A DNA stretch of 64,000 bases from CATQHL01 sp965204655 (lineage in GTDB: Bacteria > Actinomycetota > Acidimicrobiia > Acidimicrobiales > CATQHL01). Below are positions 37,047-45,695 of this stretch, in pieces (position 1 is the first letter of the stretch; each line of letters starts with the position of its first letter). The notes under the pieces were generated by a model. That model had not been told where the DNA came from. It saw only the letters and a program-made list of their open reading frames with translations, and did not search any database. Both the position numbers and the translations under genes were made by a program. Where the stretch lies: NCBI GenBank assembly GCA_965204655.1, contig OZ241998.1, positions 868,001 through 932,000 on the forward strand. Direction: 5' to 3'.

Positions 37047-37922
37047 ATGCTGAGACTTGTCCTTCCAAAAGGATCCTTGGAAAAGGTCACGATGGAACTT
37101 TTTGCCAGCGCCGACCTGCCCGTGCTGCGAACCTCCAGCGTGGACTACCGAGCCCGGATTGATGACCCCCGAGTTTCCGAAGTTCGCATCCTGAGGCCTC
37201 AGGAAATACCCACATACCTGGAGCAAGGCATTTTCGACCTGGGAATCAGCGGGCGCGACTGGGTAGAGGAAAACTCGGCTGACGTGGTTTCCATGGCCCA
37301 TTTGAAGTACTCCAAGGTGACCGGACGGCCCGTGCGCTTAGTCGTAGCGGTAGGCGAGGACTCCGACATCAGAGACCCATCGGATTTTTCCTCAGGAGTA
37401 CGCGTCTCCACGGAGTACTTGAACATAGCGCGTAATTACTTCAACAAACTTGGCATCAAGGCCAACATCTCTCTCTCCTACGGCGCCACCGAGGCAAAAA
37501 TTCCAGACATCGTCGACTGCGTGTTGGAGTTGACCGAGACCGGCGTAGCCCTGCGGGCGGCAAGACTGCGAATCGTCGACACTGTTATGGTCTCCCACAC
37601 TGAACTGCTTGCGAACCCCGCAGCTCACGCAGACGAGGAAAAGCGCCGTGCGATGGAGCAGATATCGGTGCTGCTGGGGGGAACCCTGGAAGCCCGCGAC
37701 AACGTTCTCGTCAAGATGAACGTGTCGCCCAAGGCGCTGTCAACGGTCATCAACCTGCTCCCTTGTCTGAAGGCTCCGACCGTGAACGAACTCTACGAAG
37801 GCAGGGGGTTCGCAGTGGAGGCGGTCGTCCCCAAGTTGGTGATCAACACTCTCATTCCGGAACTTCTAAGCGCGGGCGCTACTGACATTCTGGAGTTGCC
37901 GCTCAGCAAGATCGTCCACTGA
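37047..37922 (+). CDS. hisG: ATP phosphoribosyltransferase, long form
   Basis: First histidine-biosynthesis enzyme. LVLPKGSLEKVTMELF, FDLGISGRDWVEEN, the PRPP motif ELTETGVALRAARLRIVDTV, and a C-terminal ACT-like regulatory domain (RDNVLVKMNVSPKALSTVINLLPCLKAPTV), so it is the self-sufficient long form feedback-inhibited by histidine. 291 residues. ATG 37047; the 134-bp gap upstream shows no clear promoter. Ends 20 bp inside the convergent degV gene. Confidence 0.94.
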   Translation: MLRLVLPKGSLEKVTMELFASADLPVLRTSSVDYRARIDDPRVSEVRILRPQEIPTYLEQGIFDLGISGRDWVEENSADVVSMAHLKYSKVTGRPVRLVVAVGEDSDIRDPSDFSSGVRVSTEYLNIARNYFNKLGIKANISLSYGATEAKIPDIVDCVLELTETGVALRAARLRIVDTVMVSHTELLANPAAHADEEKRRAMEQISVLLGGTLEARDNVLVKMNVSPKALSTVINLLPCLKAPTVNELYEGRGFAVEAVVPKLVINTLIPELLSAGATDILELPLSKIVH

Positions 37923-38778
37923 CGACTTGACCGCTGACTGCCCTCTCACCCTCATCCCCCTCCCACCGCCAAGCCAGACCTAGGGCCCCCAGTCCGGCAG
38001 AGACAAGCAGCGGATCGGGAAAGTCGGCGACGAACGACGTCGCTGGTCGGCCTTCCTCGGAGACGGCCTTCAACAATTCGTTGGCGGCGTCTTCCGCCCC
38101 TGCATGCGAGACCGCCGCGTGCAGTTGTAAGCCTCCACTCGGAGGTTGTGTGCTCCGCCAGGAGGCCAAGATGCGCCTGCGAGCGTTATGCGGGCTAAGA
38201 GCGGGAGCGAGGCGGCGGATCGCCCCTCCTCGGATTTCAAAGATCGGATGCACGCCCAGGCGCCCTCCCGCCCAACCCGCCGCCCGCGGAATGCGCCCGC
38301 TGCGCACCAACTGAGTGAGGCTCTCCAGCATCCCCACCAGCCGCACCTTTCGGGCTGCGGCCACCGCCGCTGATAGCACGGCGCCCCGGTCTCCCCCGGC
38401 AGCCGAAGCCTCAGCAGCAGCCAGTACCACGAGGGCCTGCCCTCCTGCTGCTGAGGTCGTGTCTACCACCTCCACCGCTCCGCCGCAGCGCGACACGGCG
38501 GCGCGGGCGGCTTGATAACTGCCGGAGAGCGCACGCGACACGGTGCAAATAACCGCTCCGGCTGAGGCGGCAGGCTCCGACGCCAGCCGAGCGAAATCGC
38601 CCGGGCTAGGGGCTGAGGTGGAGACCTTGCCCGCCAGCAGGTCAGAGCGCGGAACGTCTTCGCCGGTCACGTCCTCCCCGTTGAGAATGGTCCGGATGGG
38701 AGCGACGGATATGTCGAATTTTTCCAGGAGAGCCGACGGGAGAGCGGCAGCGCCGTCGGTGATGACCGCTACACCCAT
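37903..38778 (-). CDS. DegV family fatty-acid-binding protein
   Basis: DegV proteins bind fatty acids and feed the FakAB-type kinase system. VAVITDGAAALPSALLEKFDISVAP at the N-terminus, TSAPSPGDFARL (binding Ser/Thr), AVICTVSRALSGSYQAARAA, and VVDTTSAAGGQALV are family hallmarks. 291 residues. ATG 38778. Last gene of a minus-strand run fpg-selD-plsY-like-MFS-degV; 6 bp after the MFS gene. Confidence 0.88.
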   Translation of the reverse strand: MGVAVITDGAAALPSALLEKFDISVAPIRTILNGEDVTGEDVPRSDLLAGKVSTSAPSPGDFARLASEPAASAGAVICTVSRALSGSYQAARAAVSRCGGAVEVVDTTSAAGGQALVVLAAAEASAAGGDRGAVLSAAVAAARKVRLVGMLESLTQLVRSGRIPRAAGWAGGRLGVHPIFEIRGGAIRRLAPALSPHNARRRILASWRSTQPPSGGLQLHAAVSHAGAEDAANELLKAVSEEGRPATSFVADFPDPLLVSAGLGALGLAWRWEGDEGERAVSGQVVSGRSC

Positions 38779-38784
38779 TCGTCC

Positions 38785-40140
38785 TCAGCCCTCGGGGGCG
38801 GCTTCGCCTTCGTTCGTCAACTCTCCGTCCGCGCCCTCGTCCCCTTCAGCGCCCGGCTCGGCGGCGGCGCCGGCGGCGGCATCCACCTCCTCGCTCCGCT
38901 TGGGCACGGGTGACAGGTTCGGTGCCACGTTCCGTGTCTTCACGGTTGCGGCGCTTCCCACCACCAATATCCCCGACACCAACAGGACAAACCTCGTGCC
39001 CGAGAGACTCCACGAGCCGATGCTGACCTCTTCCACCAAGTCTCCTACAATGCCCGCCAGCACGGCGGCCAACCCTAACCCAGAACGGATAAGCATGTGG
39101 AAAACCGCGAATGCCGCCTGCCTCTCGTTTTCTGCGGTAGAGGTTTGCAGGGCGCTCATCCCTGCCGAGAGGGCGGTCGCGGCCCCCGCTCCGAAACCTA
39201 CTGCGCCTATGAGAGTCAACCAGAGCCAGGAACTCAGGCTCATTCCCGCCACCAGTGCGCCCATTAGCAGCACACCCGCCCGCGTCATCGTCAGCAGAGA
39301 GAGTTTCAGTTTGGTCACGGCGAAGAGCCCCAAACCTGCCCCAATCCCGAACAACATCACCAGCAGGCCGAACTGCTGGTTGTTGGCGCCGAGTTCCTCG
39401 CGCACCAAGACGATGCCCAGCGGAAAAAGCGCCCCCAGCCCTAGGGCCACAGCGCAGGTCACCCAGATCACAGAGCGCACCAACGGAATGCGCAGAGCGT
39501 GAAGCAGTCGCCCGGTGGGGGCGTCGGAGGCGTGCCCTATCGGGCGTCCGAGGGGGGACATGCGGGCGATCATCAGAGCTGAGGCCAGGTAGGTAAGGGA
39601 GTCGATCCAGAAGATGACGGCAAAGTTTTCGGCCAGCCAACTTCCTTCGGCCAAGGGCAGGCGCGACAGGAGGGAGAACAGCCCGGCGCCCAGGGGGATG
39701 GTGCCGAACGACGACCCCAGCATCATCCCGTTGGCGGTGGTGAGGTTCTCGGGCGCTGACAGATCCGGTATAGAGGCGTCGCGCGCCGAAAGGAAAATGA
39801 TCCCGGCAGCCTCCAGAACAAACGCCCACAGATAGAGCCACCAGAGCTGCAGGGAGAGCGGAATGATGGCCACTAGGACGACCCTCACGTAGTCCATTAC
39901 CAGCATCGTCTTCCGGCGATCCCAGTGCTTGGCGATGCGGGCGGCGATCCCGCCGCCCACCGCCGCTGGAAGCAGGCGCAGAGCCAGAACGACCGCCACT
40001 GCGCTCGCAGAGGAATACTCCTCCCAGATGAGCGCCATCAGGGCAAAAGTGAGCATCCAGTCGCCTAGGCCGGACACGCCTTGACCGATGAGCAGGCGGC
40101 GGAAGTCCACCACCGCCAGGGTGGAGCGCGCTGAACTCAC
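38785..40140 (-). CDS. MFS transporter (enterobactin/macrolide exporter-like)
   Basis: About 12 hydrophobic segments over 451 residues, with the MFS motif A-like GGIAARIAKHWDRRKTMLVMD between TM2 and TM3, and a N-terminus FRRLLIGQGVSGLGDWMLTFALMALIW typical of MFS_3/TetV-like exporters. The acidic Ala/Glu tail (GAEGDEGADGELTNEGEAAPEG) is cytoplasmic. GTG 40140 overlaps the plsY-like stop (GTGA). Substrate not predictable. Confidence 0.85.
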   Translation of the reverse strand: MSSARSTLAVVDFRRLLIGQGVSGLGDWMLTFALMALIWEEYSSASAVAVVLALRLLPAAVGGGIAARIAKHWDRRKTMLVMDYVRVVLVAIIPLSLQLWWLYLWAFVLEAAGIIFLSARDASIPDLSAPENLTTANGMMLGSSFGTIPLGAGLFSLLSRLPLAEGSWLAENFAVIFWIDSLTYLASALMIARMSPLGRPIGHASDAPTGRLLHALRIPLVRSVIWVTCAVALGLGALFPLGIVLVREELGANNQQFGLLVMLFGIGAGLGLFAVTKLKLSLLTMTRAGVLLMGALVAGMSLSSWLWLTLIGAVGFGAGAATALSAGMSALQTSTAENERQAAFAVFHMLIRSGLGLAAVLAGIVGDLVEEVSIGSWSLSGTRFVLLVSGILVVGSAATVKTRNVAPNLSPVPKRSEEVDAAAGAAAEPGAEGDEGADGELTNEGEAAPEG

Positions 40141-40874
40141 GGCGTCGGGTCGTTATCGCGGAGGAGGCGGTTCCACAGAGTACCCCAGACTGGTTGCCCC
40201 TCAGGCGTCCGCCGGTTTCCGGCCAGCCTCTTGATCAGAATAAGCGATGTTACCAACCAGGCCGCAGTGAAAGCCCAACCTCCGTGCGTCCAGCGCACAA
40301 GGAAAGGCATCACCAGCAGAGCCAACAAAGCCGCGAGCGCCGAGCGGCGGATCAGCCGCCCCACCAGCAAAGATCCCGCCAGCAGCGCCGTGGCTGGCCA
40401 GGCCAGTGGTGTCATCGCCCCCATTGCGGGGGAAAGACCGCGTCCGCCCGCAGCGCCGATGAACGGCGACCAGTTGTGGCCGGCCACGGCGGCGGCAGCG
40501 GCAAGGGCGGCCACTCCCGGGGCGTCGCCAGCCGCCAACACGCCCACGAACCCCTTGAGCACGTCCATGCCCCCTCCAGCTACCAGAGCGGCGAATCCCC
40601 CCACCCGATACAGCCCCGTGCCGGAGACCGTCCCCGTGCCTATGCGGCGCAGATCCACCCCCTTCAGCGAACGGGCGAAAAGGTAGGAGAAAGGGACAGC
40701 CCCCACCGCGAAAGAAGCGACTACTACACGCGCCCCCCGCCAAGGGAGGAAGTCCTGGGCCGTCAGCAGCGAAGACGCCGAGACGACCGAAACCGCTGCT
40801 GCCAGCATCTTGAGATTCCTGCGAAACTGGCTTCGGCGGAACTCAGCCGCGTCACAGCTCTGCGGGCCGCCCAC
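40137..40874 (-). CDS. PlsY-like glycerol-3-phosphate acyltransferase family membrane protein
   Basis: Multispanning protein resembling PlsY, which acylates glycerol 3-phosphate using acyl-phosphate. GAVPFSYLFAR matches motif 1, GTGTVSGTGLYRVGG replaces the usual SGNPGATN, and VAGHNWSPFIGAAGGRGLS corresponds to GHxxPxFxxFxGGKG with Arg for Lys. These departures mean activity on the classic substrate is uncertain. 245 residues from GTG 40874. Neighbouring degV (fatty-acid binding) fits a phospholipid role. Confidence 0.7.
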   Translation of the reverse strand: MGGPQSCDAAEFRRSQFRRNLKMLAAAVSVVSASSLLTAQDFLPWRGARVVVASFAVGAVPFSYLFARSLKGVDLRRIGTGTVSGTGLYRVGGFAALVAGGGMDVLKGFVGVLAAGDAPGVAALAAAAAVAGHNWSPFIGAAGGRGLSPAMGAMTPLAWPATALLAGSLLVGRLIRRSALAALLALLVMPFLVRWTHGGWAFTAAWLVTSLILIKRLAGNRRTPEGQPVWGTLWNRLLRDNDPTP

Positions 40875-40886
40875 GACCTGCGACCT

Positions 40887-41981
40887 TTAGGGACAGGTTT
40901 CCGAGGTGAGTTGAATTCGCCCCGCCGGCACGAGCGATGAAATCTCCCCTATCACTGCAGCGGTGTGAGAAGTCGACGCTAGGTCAGCGAGCAGTTCTTC
41001 AACGCTGCGGGGAGGGCAGGTCAACAACAGCCCGCCGGAAGTCTGAGGGTCGGCAAGAAGATTGAACGACTCGCATTCTCCGTTTACAAAGCGCCGGAAG
41101 TGCGCCAGGTTGCGCTCCGTGCCGCCTGGCACGAACCCCTGCGCGGCGAACTCGGAGGCGCCCGCTAGGAGCGGCACCGCGTCGGGGTGGAGCGCAGCGC
41201 CTGCGGCGCTGGCTTCGCAGAGTTTCTGCAGATGCCCTAGCAGTCCGAAACCGGTGACGTCCGTGGCCGCCGTGACCCCCGCACGCCCCGCGGCCGCCGC
41301 AGCGTCGGCGTTGAGCCTGCACATCTCCTCGGTGGCGGAGCGAAACGCCGAGGGCGCTGGCTCTTCTGCTCTTTCGGCGGACGTGAGGCGCTTCAGCGCC
41401 GTAGTGATCACGCCAGTGCCCAGCGGCTTCGTCAAGACAAGCGCCTGCCCCGCTTTGGCTCCGGCGTTGTCTAGCAGGTTCTCCTCCGCTACTTCCCCCG
41501 TCACGGCCTGTCCGTAGAGGGGCTCCGGTCCGGTCGTGGTGTGCCCCCCGACCAACGCCCAACCGCCTTCGGAAGCCGTCTCTGCGCCGCCCGCTAGCAC
41601 TTCGCCCAGCAACTCAAGCGGCAACTCCGACGGCCAGACGGCGAGGTTCAAGGCAAAGACAGGGCGAGCGCCCATGGCAAACACGTCGCTGGCGGCGTTG
41701 GCCGCGGCAATCCGCCCCCAGAGGCGGGCGTCATCTACGACCGGCGGAAAGAAATCTACGCTCGAAACGGTGCAGCCCCCGTCCGGCCGCTTCCACACGG
41801 CGGCGTCGTCGCCGGTGGCAAAGTCCACCAAGAGGCTCCCAAGCCCTTCTGAGGAAGCGCTAGAAGCAAACGAGTAAGTTAGCAAGGGGCGCAGTACCTG
41901 CGCCAAGTCGCCAGGACCGAGCTTGCTAGCTCAACCGGCGCCGCTGCTGTATTGGGTGAGACGGTGGGTGGACTGCGTCAT
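40887..41981 (-). CDS. selD: Selenide, water dikinase - selenoprotein with in-frame UGA
   Basis: Makes selenophosphate from selenide and ATP. The gene is normally missed because of an in-frame TGA. From ATG 41981 the frame reads RLTQYSSGAG, then TGA at 41933-41931, then ASKLGPGDLAQVLRPLLTY. This aligns with the SelD active site in which Cys or Sec at 17 is followed by Lys at 20: here Sec is residue 17 and Lys residue 20. Downstream: GDDAAVW, SVDFFPPVVDD, AANAASDVFAMGARP, GGHTTTGPEPLYGQAVTG, TDVTGFGLLGH. 364 residues with Sec. A SECIS-like hairpin follows the UGA. Initiation at TTG 41906 would delete the active site. A 12-bp gap separates it from the plsY-like gene. Confidence 0.92.
41904..41925 (-). 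promoter_or_regulatory. SECIS-like hairpin in selD
   Basis: Six to 28 nt after the UGA the mRNA can fold as CAAG-(bulged C)-UCG, loop GUCCUGG, CGA-CUUG: seven base pairs, one bulge, and a loop beginning with GU. This size, bulge and loop match the bacterial SECIS recognised by SelB. Not thermodynamically computed. Confidence 0.65.
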
Positions 41982-42012
41982 GGCTGTTCGGGGATTCCTT
42001 TCTTTCCTTCAC

Positions 42013-42028
42013 CGGCGAGGCATGTCTG
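42013..42028. other. Perfect hairpin between fpg and selD
   Basis: GAGGCA-TGTC-TGCCTC, a 6-bp perfect stem with a 4-nt loop, lies in the selD 5' leader about 30 bp upstream of its ATG. No T-run follows on either strand, so it is not a clear terminator; role unknown. Confidence 0.45.
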
Positions 42029-42076
42029 CCTCCAAGCGGACAGGCCGTCGTTGATTCTTACAGATCGGCGGGGGCG

Positions 42077-42160
42077 GGCGGGGCAGGGGGCGGCGGGCTG
42101 GCGGGGCAGGGGGCGGCGGGCTGGCTGGCGGCGGGCTGGCTGGCTGGCGGCTGGCTGGGG
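42077..42160. repeat. G-rich tandem repeat between fpg and selD
   Basis: Two perfect 23-bp copies (42077-42099 and 42100-42122, unit starting GGCGGGGCAGGGGGCGGCGG) are followed by degenerate GGCTGGC repeats to about 42160. The plus strand has many G-runs, so a G-quadruplex is possible. It sits directly after the fpg stop codon. Confidence 0.85.
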
Positions 42161-42162
42161 GA

Positions 42163-42963
42163 TCAGCGCTGACAGCGACGACAGAACGTGGTGCTGCGTG
42201 CGCCGAGGATGTAGGAGCGCAACTCTTCCCCGCAGCGGCTGCACGGGGTACCGGCCAGCCCGTAGCAGTTCAGATGGGCCTGGTTGCTCCCGCCGCCGCC
42301 TGAAAGCGTTCGGTAATCACGAAAGGTAGTGCCTCGATGCTCAATGGCCTGCGAGAGCACGCTCCGGATGGCGGAGTGAAGACGCTCCGCCTCGGCCTTG
42401 GTGATGCTGCGCCGCCCGGGTCGTATCCCCGCCGACCAGAGCGCCTCGTCGGCGTAAATGTTTCCCAGTCCTGCCACCGGGCGGCCGCTGAGCAGTTGAG
42501 TCTTGACGGGGCTGCGGCTGCGGCGCAGAGCCCGCCAGAAATCAGACGGCGTGAAGTCGTCGCCGAGGGGTTCAGGACCCAGCGAAGCCAGGTTGGGTAT
42601 CTCTTCATGACGCCCCCTCGGGGTGAGCAGCACTCGACCGAAGCGGCGCACGTCGTGCAGTTCTAGCCTGCCGCCGCCGGCTAACCCCCACCAAGCCCTC
42701 ACGTATCCCCCGACTTCGGCGTCGTCGGGCACAAGCTGCATCCTCCCGGTCATGCCCAGGTGGAGGATGAGGTCTCGTTCGTCGCTCAATTCAAAGATCA
42801 GGTACTTTCCCCGTCGGCTGATCTCTACGAAAGCCGCCCCCACCGCCAGCGCCGCAGAATGAAACCTCTCCGATGGATGGCTTCCAGCCGCTGTCACCAC
42901 CCGGTTGATCACCACCGGTTTCAGCTCTCGCCTGATGGTCTCGACTTCAGGCAGTTCGGGCAT
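42163..42963 (-). CDS. mutM: Formamidopyrimidine-DNA glycosylase
   Basis: Excises 8-oxoguanine and nicks abasic sites. Must start at ATG 42963 because Pro2 is the catalytic nucleophile: MPELPEVETIRREL. Glu3, the Lys in SRRGKYLIFEL, the H2TH region (GNIYADEALWSAGI), and the C-terminal zinc finger with Cys pairs in CYGLAGTPCSRCGEE and STTFCRRCQR are present. 266 residues. An in-frame GTG six bases upstream would block Pro2. Confidence 0.95.
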   Translation of the reverse strand: MPELPEVETIRRELKPVVINRVVTAAGSHPSERFHSAALAVGAAFVEISRRGKYLIFELSDERDLILHLGMTGRMQLVPDDAEVGGYVRAWWGLAGGGRLELHDVRRFGRVLLTPRGRHEEIPNLASLGPEPLGDDFTPSDFWRALRRSRSPVKTQLLSGRPVAGLGNIYADEALWSAGIRPGRRSITKAEAERLHSAIRSVLSQAIEHRGTTFRDYRTLSGGGGSNQAHLNCYGLAGTPCSRCGEELRSYILGARSTTFCRRCQR

Positions 42964-43026
42964 GCCCACAAAAATTACCCGAAAACACCCTAAGAGAGCC
43001 GGAGTCCTACATCCGGCAACCTCGGC

Positions 43027-44031
43027 TCAGAGCGCCTCTACGTTAGATTCTTTTGAAAGTCCCTTGAAGAACGGCTTCGGCTTCGGCTGCGGGGATTCTT
43101 TTGAAAATCCCTTGAAAAACGGCTCCGGCTGCGGGGATTCTTTTGAAAGTCCCTTGAAAAACGGCTCCGGCTGCTCGTCGTAGGCGCGCGACTCGCTCAG
43201 ATATTCGCTGCCTTCCGGGCAATTCTCAGAAAACACACACCAACCGCAGAGTTTGCCTACATTGGCGGGAAACTCGCCCTTCCTGAAGCTCTCCAGCATG
43301 TCGTCCCAAGTCTCCACGAGCCGCTCGACCACCTCGTCGATCCGCTCGGGCGTGACCTCTTCTTCAATGATCTTGTTACCTAGGTACATGAGCCGGACGC
43401 GTGCGGGCATTTCGTATTCCATCTCGGAAACTGCGGCTGCGTAGAGCAGAACCTGCTCTAGATAGCGGGACTCGAAGCGATCAGGCGGCGGGCGTCCAGA
43501 CTTGTAGTCGCTGATGACGAGCCCGTCCTCTTCACGCTCAATCCTGTCGACGAAACCGAGGAAAGGGACACCGCCAACGTCCACCTGAACCCTCAGTTCG
43601 GTCTCCTCCACATCAACCTCTGCAGGGTCTTCGAGATCCCAGAGACCTTGGATTGCCTTCCAACTCTGCCACTTGAACGCTCTGACGGCGTCGGCGTCGA
43701 GTTTCAGCGAGCGGAAGTCGGCGCTGTTTGCCATGCTCGGCCAAGCCTTGGTGGCTATCTCCCGGACGCAGTCTTGAGTGCGATGTTTTTTTTCCTGCTT
43801 CAGCAGATCCTCAAGGACGCTGTGAGCGAACGTGCCTGCCAGGGCTTCCTGCCCGGGGGGATCGGGCAGCCGATCTATGTAGCGGAACTTCCAGCGCCGC
43901 TGGCACTGCTTGAACAGGGAAACGCTAGAGGGAGAAAGATGCTTGGGAAACTTCCCGTTATTGCCACCTAGAAAAACCGGAGAGGCGGAACCGTTGCCGT
44001 TAGAGACGGGCGAGCCGTTAGAGCCAAGCAT
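43027..44031 (-). CDS. RecB-family exonuclease, PD-(D/E)XK with Fe-S cysteines
   Basis: Cas4/RecB-like single-domain nuclease. SPSSVSLFKQCQRRWKFRYID (first Cys), GTFAHSVLEDLL, FVDRIEREEDGLVISDYKSGR with the catalytic Asp and D-Y-K, QVLLYAAAV, then CGWCVFSENC: four Cys in the arrangement of the AddB/Cas4 [4Fe-4S] cluster. Start uncertain: ATG 44031 chosen (334 residues); ATG 44097 and TTG 44115 are in frame upstream. The last 45 residues are three copies of PFFKG-SKES separated by Pro/Gln, from a DNA tandem repeat. Confidence 0.85.
   Translation of the reverse strand: MLGSNGSPVSNGNGSASPVFLGGNNGKFPKHLSPSSVSLFKQCQRRWKFRYIDRLPDPPGQEALAGTFAHSVLEDLLKQEKKHRTQDCVREIATKAWPSMANSADFRSLKLDADAVRAFKWQSWKAIQGLWDLEDPAEVDVEETELRVQVDVGGVPFLGFVDRIEREEDGLVISDYKSGRPPPDRFESRYLEQVLLYAAAVSEMEYEMPARVRLMYLGNKIIEEEVTPERIDEVVERLVETWDDMLESFRKGEFPANVGKLCGWCVFSENCPEGSEYLSESRAYDEQPEPFFKGLSKESPQPEPFFKGFSKESPQPKPKPFFKGLSKESNVEAL
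43046..43177 (-). repeat. Three in-frame tandem repeats in the RecB-like gene 3' end
   Basis: Units starting at 43046, 43094 and 43136 on the plus strand (each begins GATTCTTTTGAAA; spacing 48 and 42 bp). They encode three copies of EPFFKGLSKESPQP-like sequence at the protein C-terminus. Confidence 0.9.
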
Positions 44032-44214
44032 GCAGCTAGTAATAGCAGGTTGGTGAGCCGGAAAGCCGGCAATCCGCCTCAGAACGCCCAAAACCATCTT
44101 GAGATTGTCCCCCAAAATGCTCCCAAGACGCTCTCAAGACGACTTCAGCCCGCCCCCGCGACCCTCTCAGCTGAGACGCAGGCCATTTCAGGGGATACCA
44201 AGGCAAACTGAAAC

Positions 44215-44568
44215 ATGCCTTGGCTGGTATCCGAAGACCGAGTTTTTGCCAGTTTGGAAGTGGCCGACGGAATGCGGGCGCGGGCTCGCGGACTGCTAGG
44301 CCGAGACGGCATTAAGGGGGCTATCTGGCTTCCCCGCACCCGCTCCATCCACACTTTCGGCATGCGATTTACCATTGACGCCGCTTTCTGCGACGCAGCT
44401 GGGGAAGTCATCGACCTGGTCACGATGAAACCCTGGCGGCTGGGCAGACCCAGGCTGCGCGCTCGTTCAGTGGTGGAGACCGAAGCCGGAATGCTGGCGA
44501 CCTGGGGTGTCAAAGTCGGGACGCGCCTGGAGATCCAAGACTCCTCCAACCGGAGGTCTTCCACCTAG
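44215..44568 (+). CDS. DUF192 family protein
   Basis: 117-residue DUF192 protein (GMRARARGLLGRDGIKGAIWLPRTRSIHTFGMRFTIDAAFCD, VIDLVTMKPWRLGRPRLRARSVVETEAG). Function of the family is unknown. ATG 44215. No signal peptide is seen, unlike many DUF192 proteins. 100 bp upstream of rsmI. Confidence 0.85.
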   Translation: MPWLVSEDRVFASLEVADGMRARARGLLGRDGIKGAIWLPRTRSIHTFGMRFTIDAAFCDAAGEVIDLVTMKPWRLGRPRLRARSVVETEAGMLATWGVKVGTRLEIQDSSNRRSST

Positions 44569-44668
44569 CAATGAACCCCGCCGCCTCTCTCAGCGAACCC
44601 GGCCCTCGAGCCAGCCCCCAGAGCACGCCCCAGACCATGAAGCACCTGGGCGCTGTCCTGGAGCGGAT

Positions 44669-45598
44669 ATGAACCCCGGCCCCGCCGCAGGAGAAGACCT
44701 CGCCAACGGGGACGTCGGTGCCCCCGCCGAGCACCCACCAAAAATAGAGACCCAGCCAGGAACTCTGATTCTGGTGGCTACCCCCATCGGCAACCTAGGA
44801 GACATCTCTCGCAGGGCTGCCGAAGAACTGGGCAAGGCGGACGTGATCGCCTGCGAGGACACCCGGCGCACCCGCAAACTGCTGGCGCACCTGGGGCTGA
44901 GCCCGCCCGCCCTCATGGTCGTGAACGAACACTCCGAAGAGCGCCGCTCCCCCGAGGTGATCAGGATGCTGAAGGAAGGCAAGCGGGTCGCCCTGGTGTG
45001 CGACGCAGGCACCCCCGGCATCGCCGACCCCGGAGAGCGGCTGGTAGAGGCGGTTTCAGCTGCAGGCGGAGAGGTGACGATCGTCCCAGGGCCTTCCGCT
45101 GCTGCCGCTGCGGTGGCCTTGAGCGGGTTGTCAAGAGGCCGCTACCTCTACGAAGGGTTCCTGCCCCGCCGCGGGTCCGCTAGGCAGAAACGGCTGAAGG
45201 AACTCGCGCTATCCCCCCGAGCAGTCGTTCTGCTGGAATCCTCGCAGCGCTGCGAACGCACCGCCCGTGACCTGGCCGAAGCCTTCGGAGAGCGACGCAG
45301 GGTGGCCGCCGTGCGTGAGCTGACCAAGCTGCACGAGGAGATCTTTAGGGGAAGGTTAGGCGAACTAGAAAACTGGGCTCAGAACGTCCGCGGGGAGTTG
45401 GTTCTGGTCATAGAAGGCGCAGAGCAATCCGAAACTTCGGACGAAGACATCCTGGCGGAACTTGCCTCCGAACTGGGAAACTCCGAGAGCACCGCCGGCC
45501 TTCGCAACGCCGCAGAGGCCGTGGCAGACAGGCTCGGCGCCTCAAAGGGGCGCGTCTACAACCTAGCCAGAAAATATTCTCGCAAGCCATCCCGCTAA
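44669..45598 (+). CDS. rsmI: 16S rRNA 2'-O-methyltransferase (C1402)
   Basis: RsmI, tetrapyrrole-methylase fold. GTLILVATPIGNLGDISRRAAEEL, IACEDTRRTRKLL, VNEHSE, VALVCDAGTPGIADPGERLV, VPGPSAAAAAVALSG. ATG 44669 follows GGAG at 5-nt spacing; the frame is open further upstream into the DUF192 gene but that part is not conserved. 309 residues. C-terminal helices ending in an RVYNLARKYSRK motif. Upstream of metG, as in many Actinobacteria. Confidence 0.92.
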   Translation: MNPGPAAGEDLANGDVGAPAEHPPKIETQPGTLILVATPIGNLGDISRRAAEELGKADVIACEDTRRTRKLLAHLGLSPPALMVVNEHSEERRSPEVIRMLKEGKRVALVCDAGTPGIADPGERLVEAVSAAGGEVTIVPGPSAAAAAVALSGLSRGRYLYEGFLPRRGSARQKRLKELALSPRAVVLLESSQRCERTARDLAEAFGERRRVAAVRELTKLHEEIFRGRLGELENWAQNVRGELVLVIEGAEQSETSDEDILAELASELGNSESTAGLRNAAEAVADRLGASKGRVYNLARKYSRKPSR

Positions 45599-45695
45599 GC
45601 AGCAACATGGGGATAACCTGCGTATCATCTGTGGAAAACCAACTCGAAGCCGTGAGCGGTTCGGCTAGATAACAGGACTCAATCAGGTATTCGTC

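Noticed and set aside
41887..41906. selD starting at TTG 41906
   Set aside because: Would delete the Sec/Lys active site that is perfectly conserved just upstream.
42077..42122. Short direct repeats as a CRISPR array
   Set aside because: Copies are adjacent with no spacers, G-rich and only two perfect units; no cas genes nearby.
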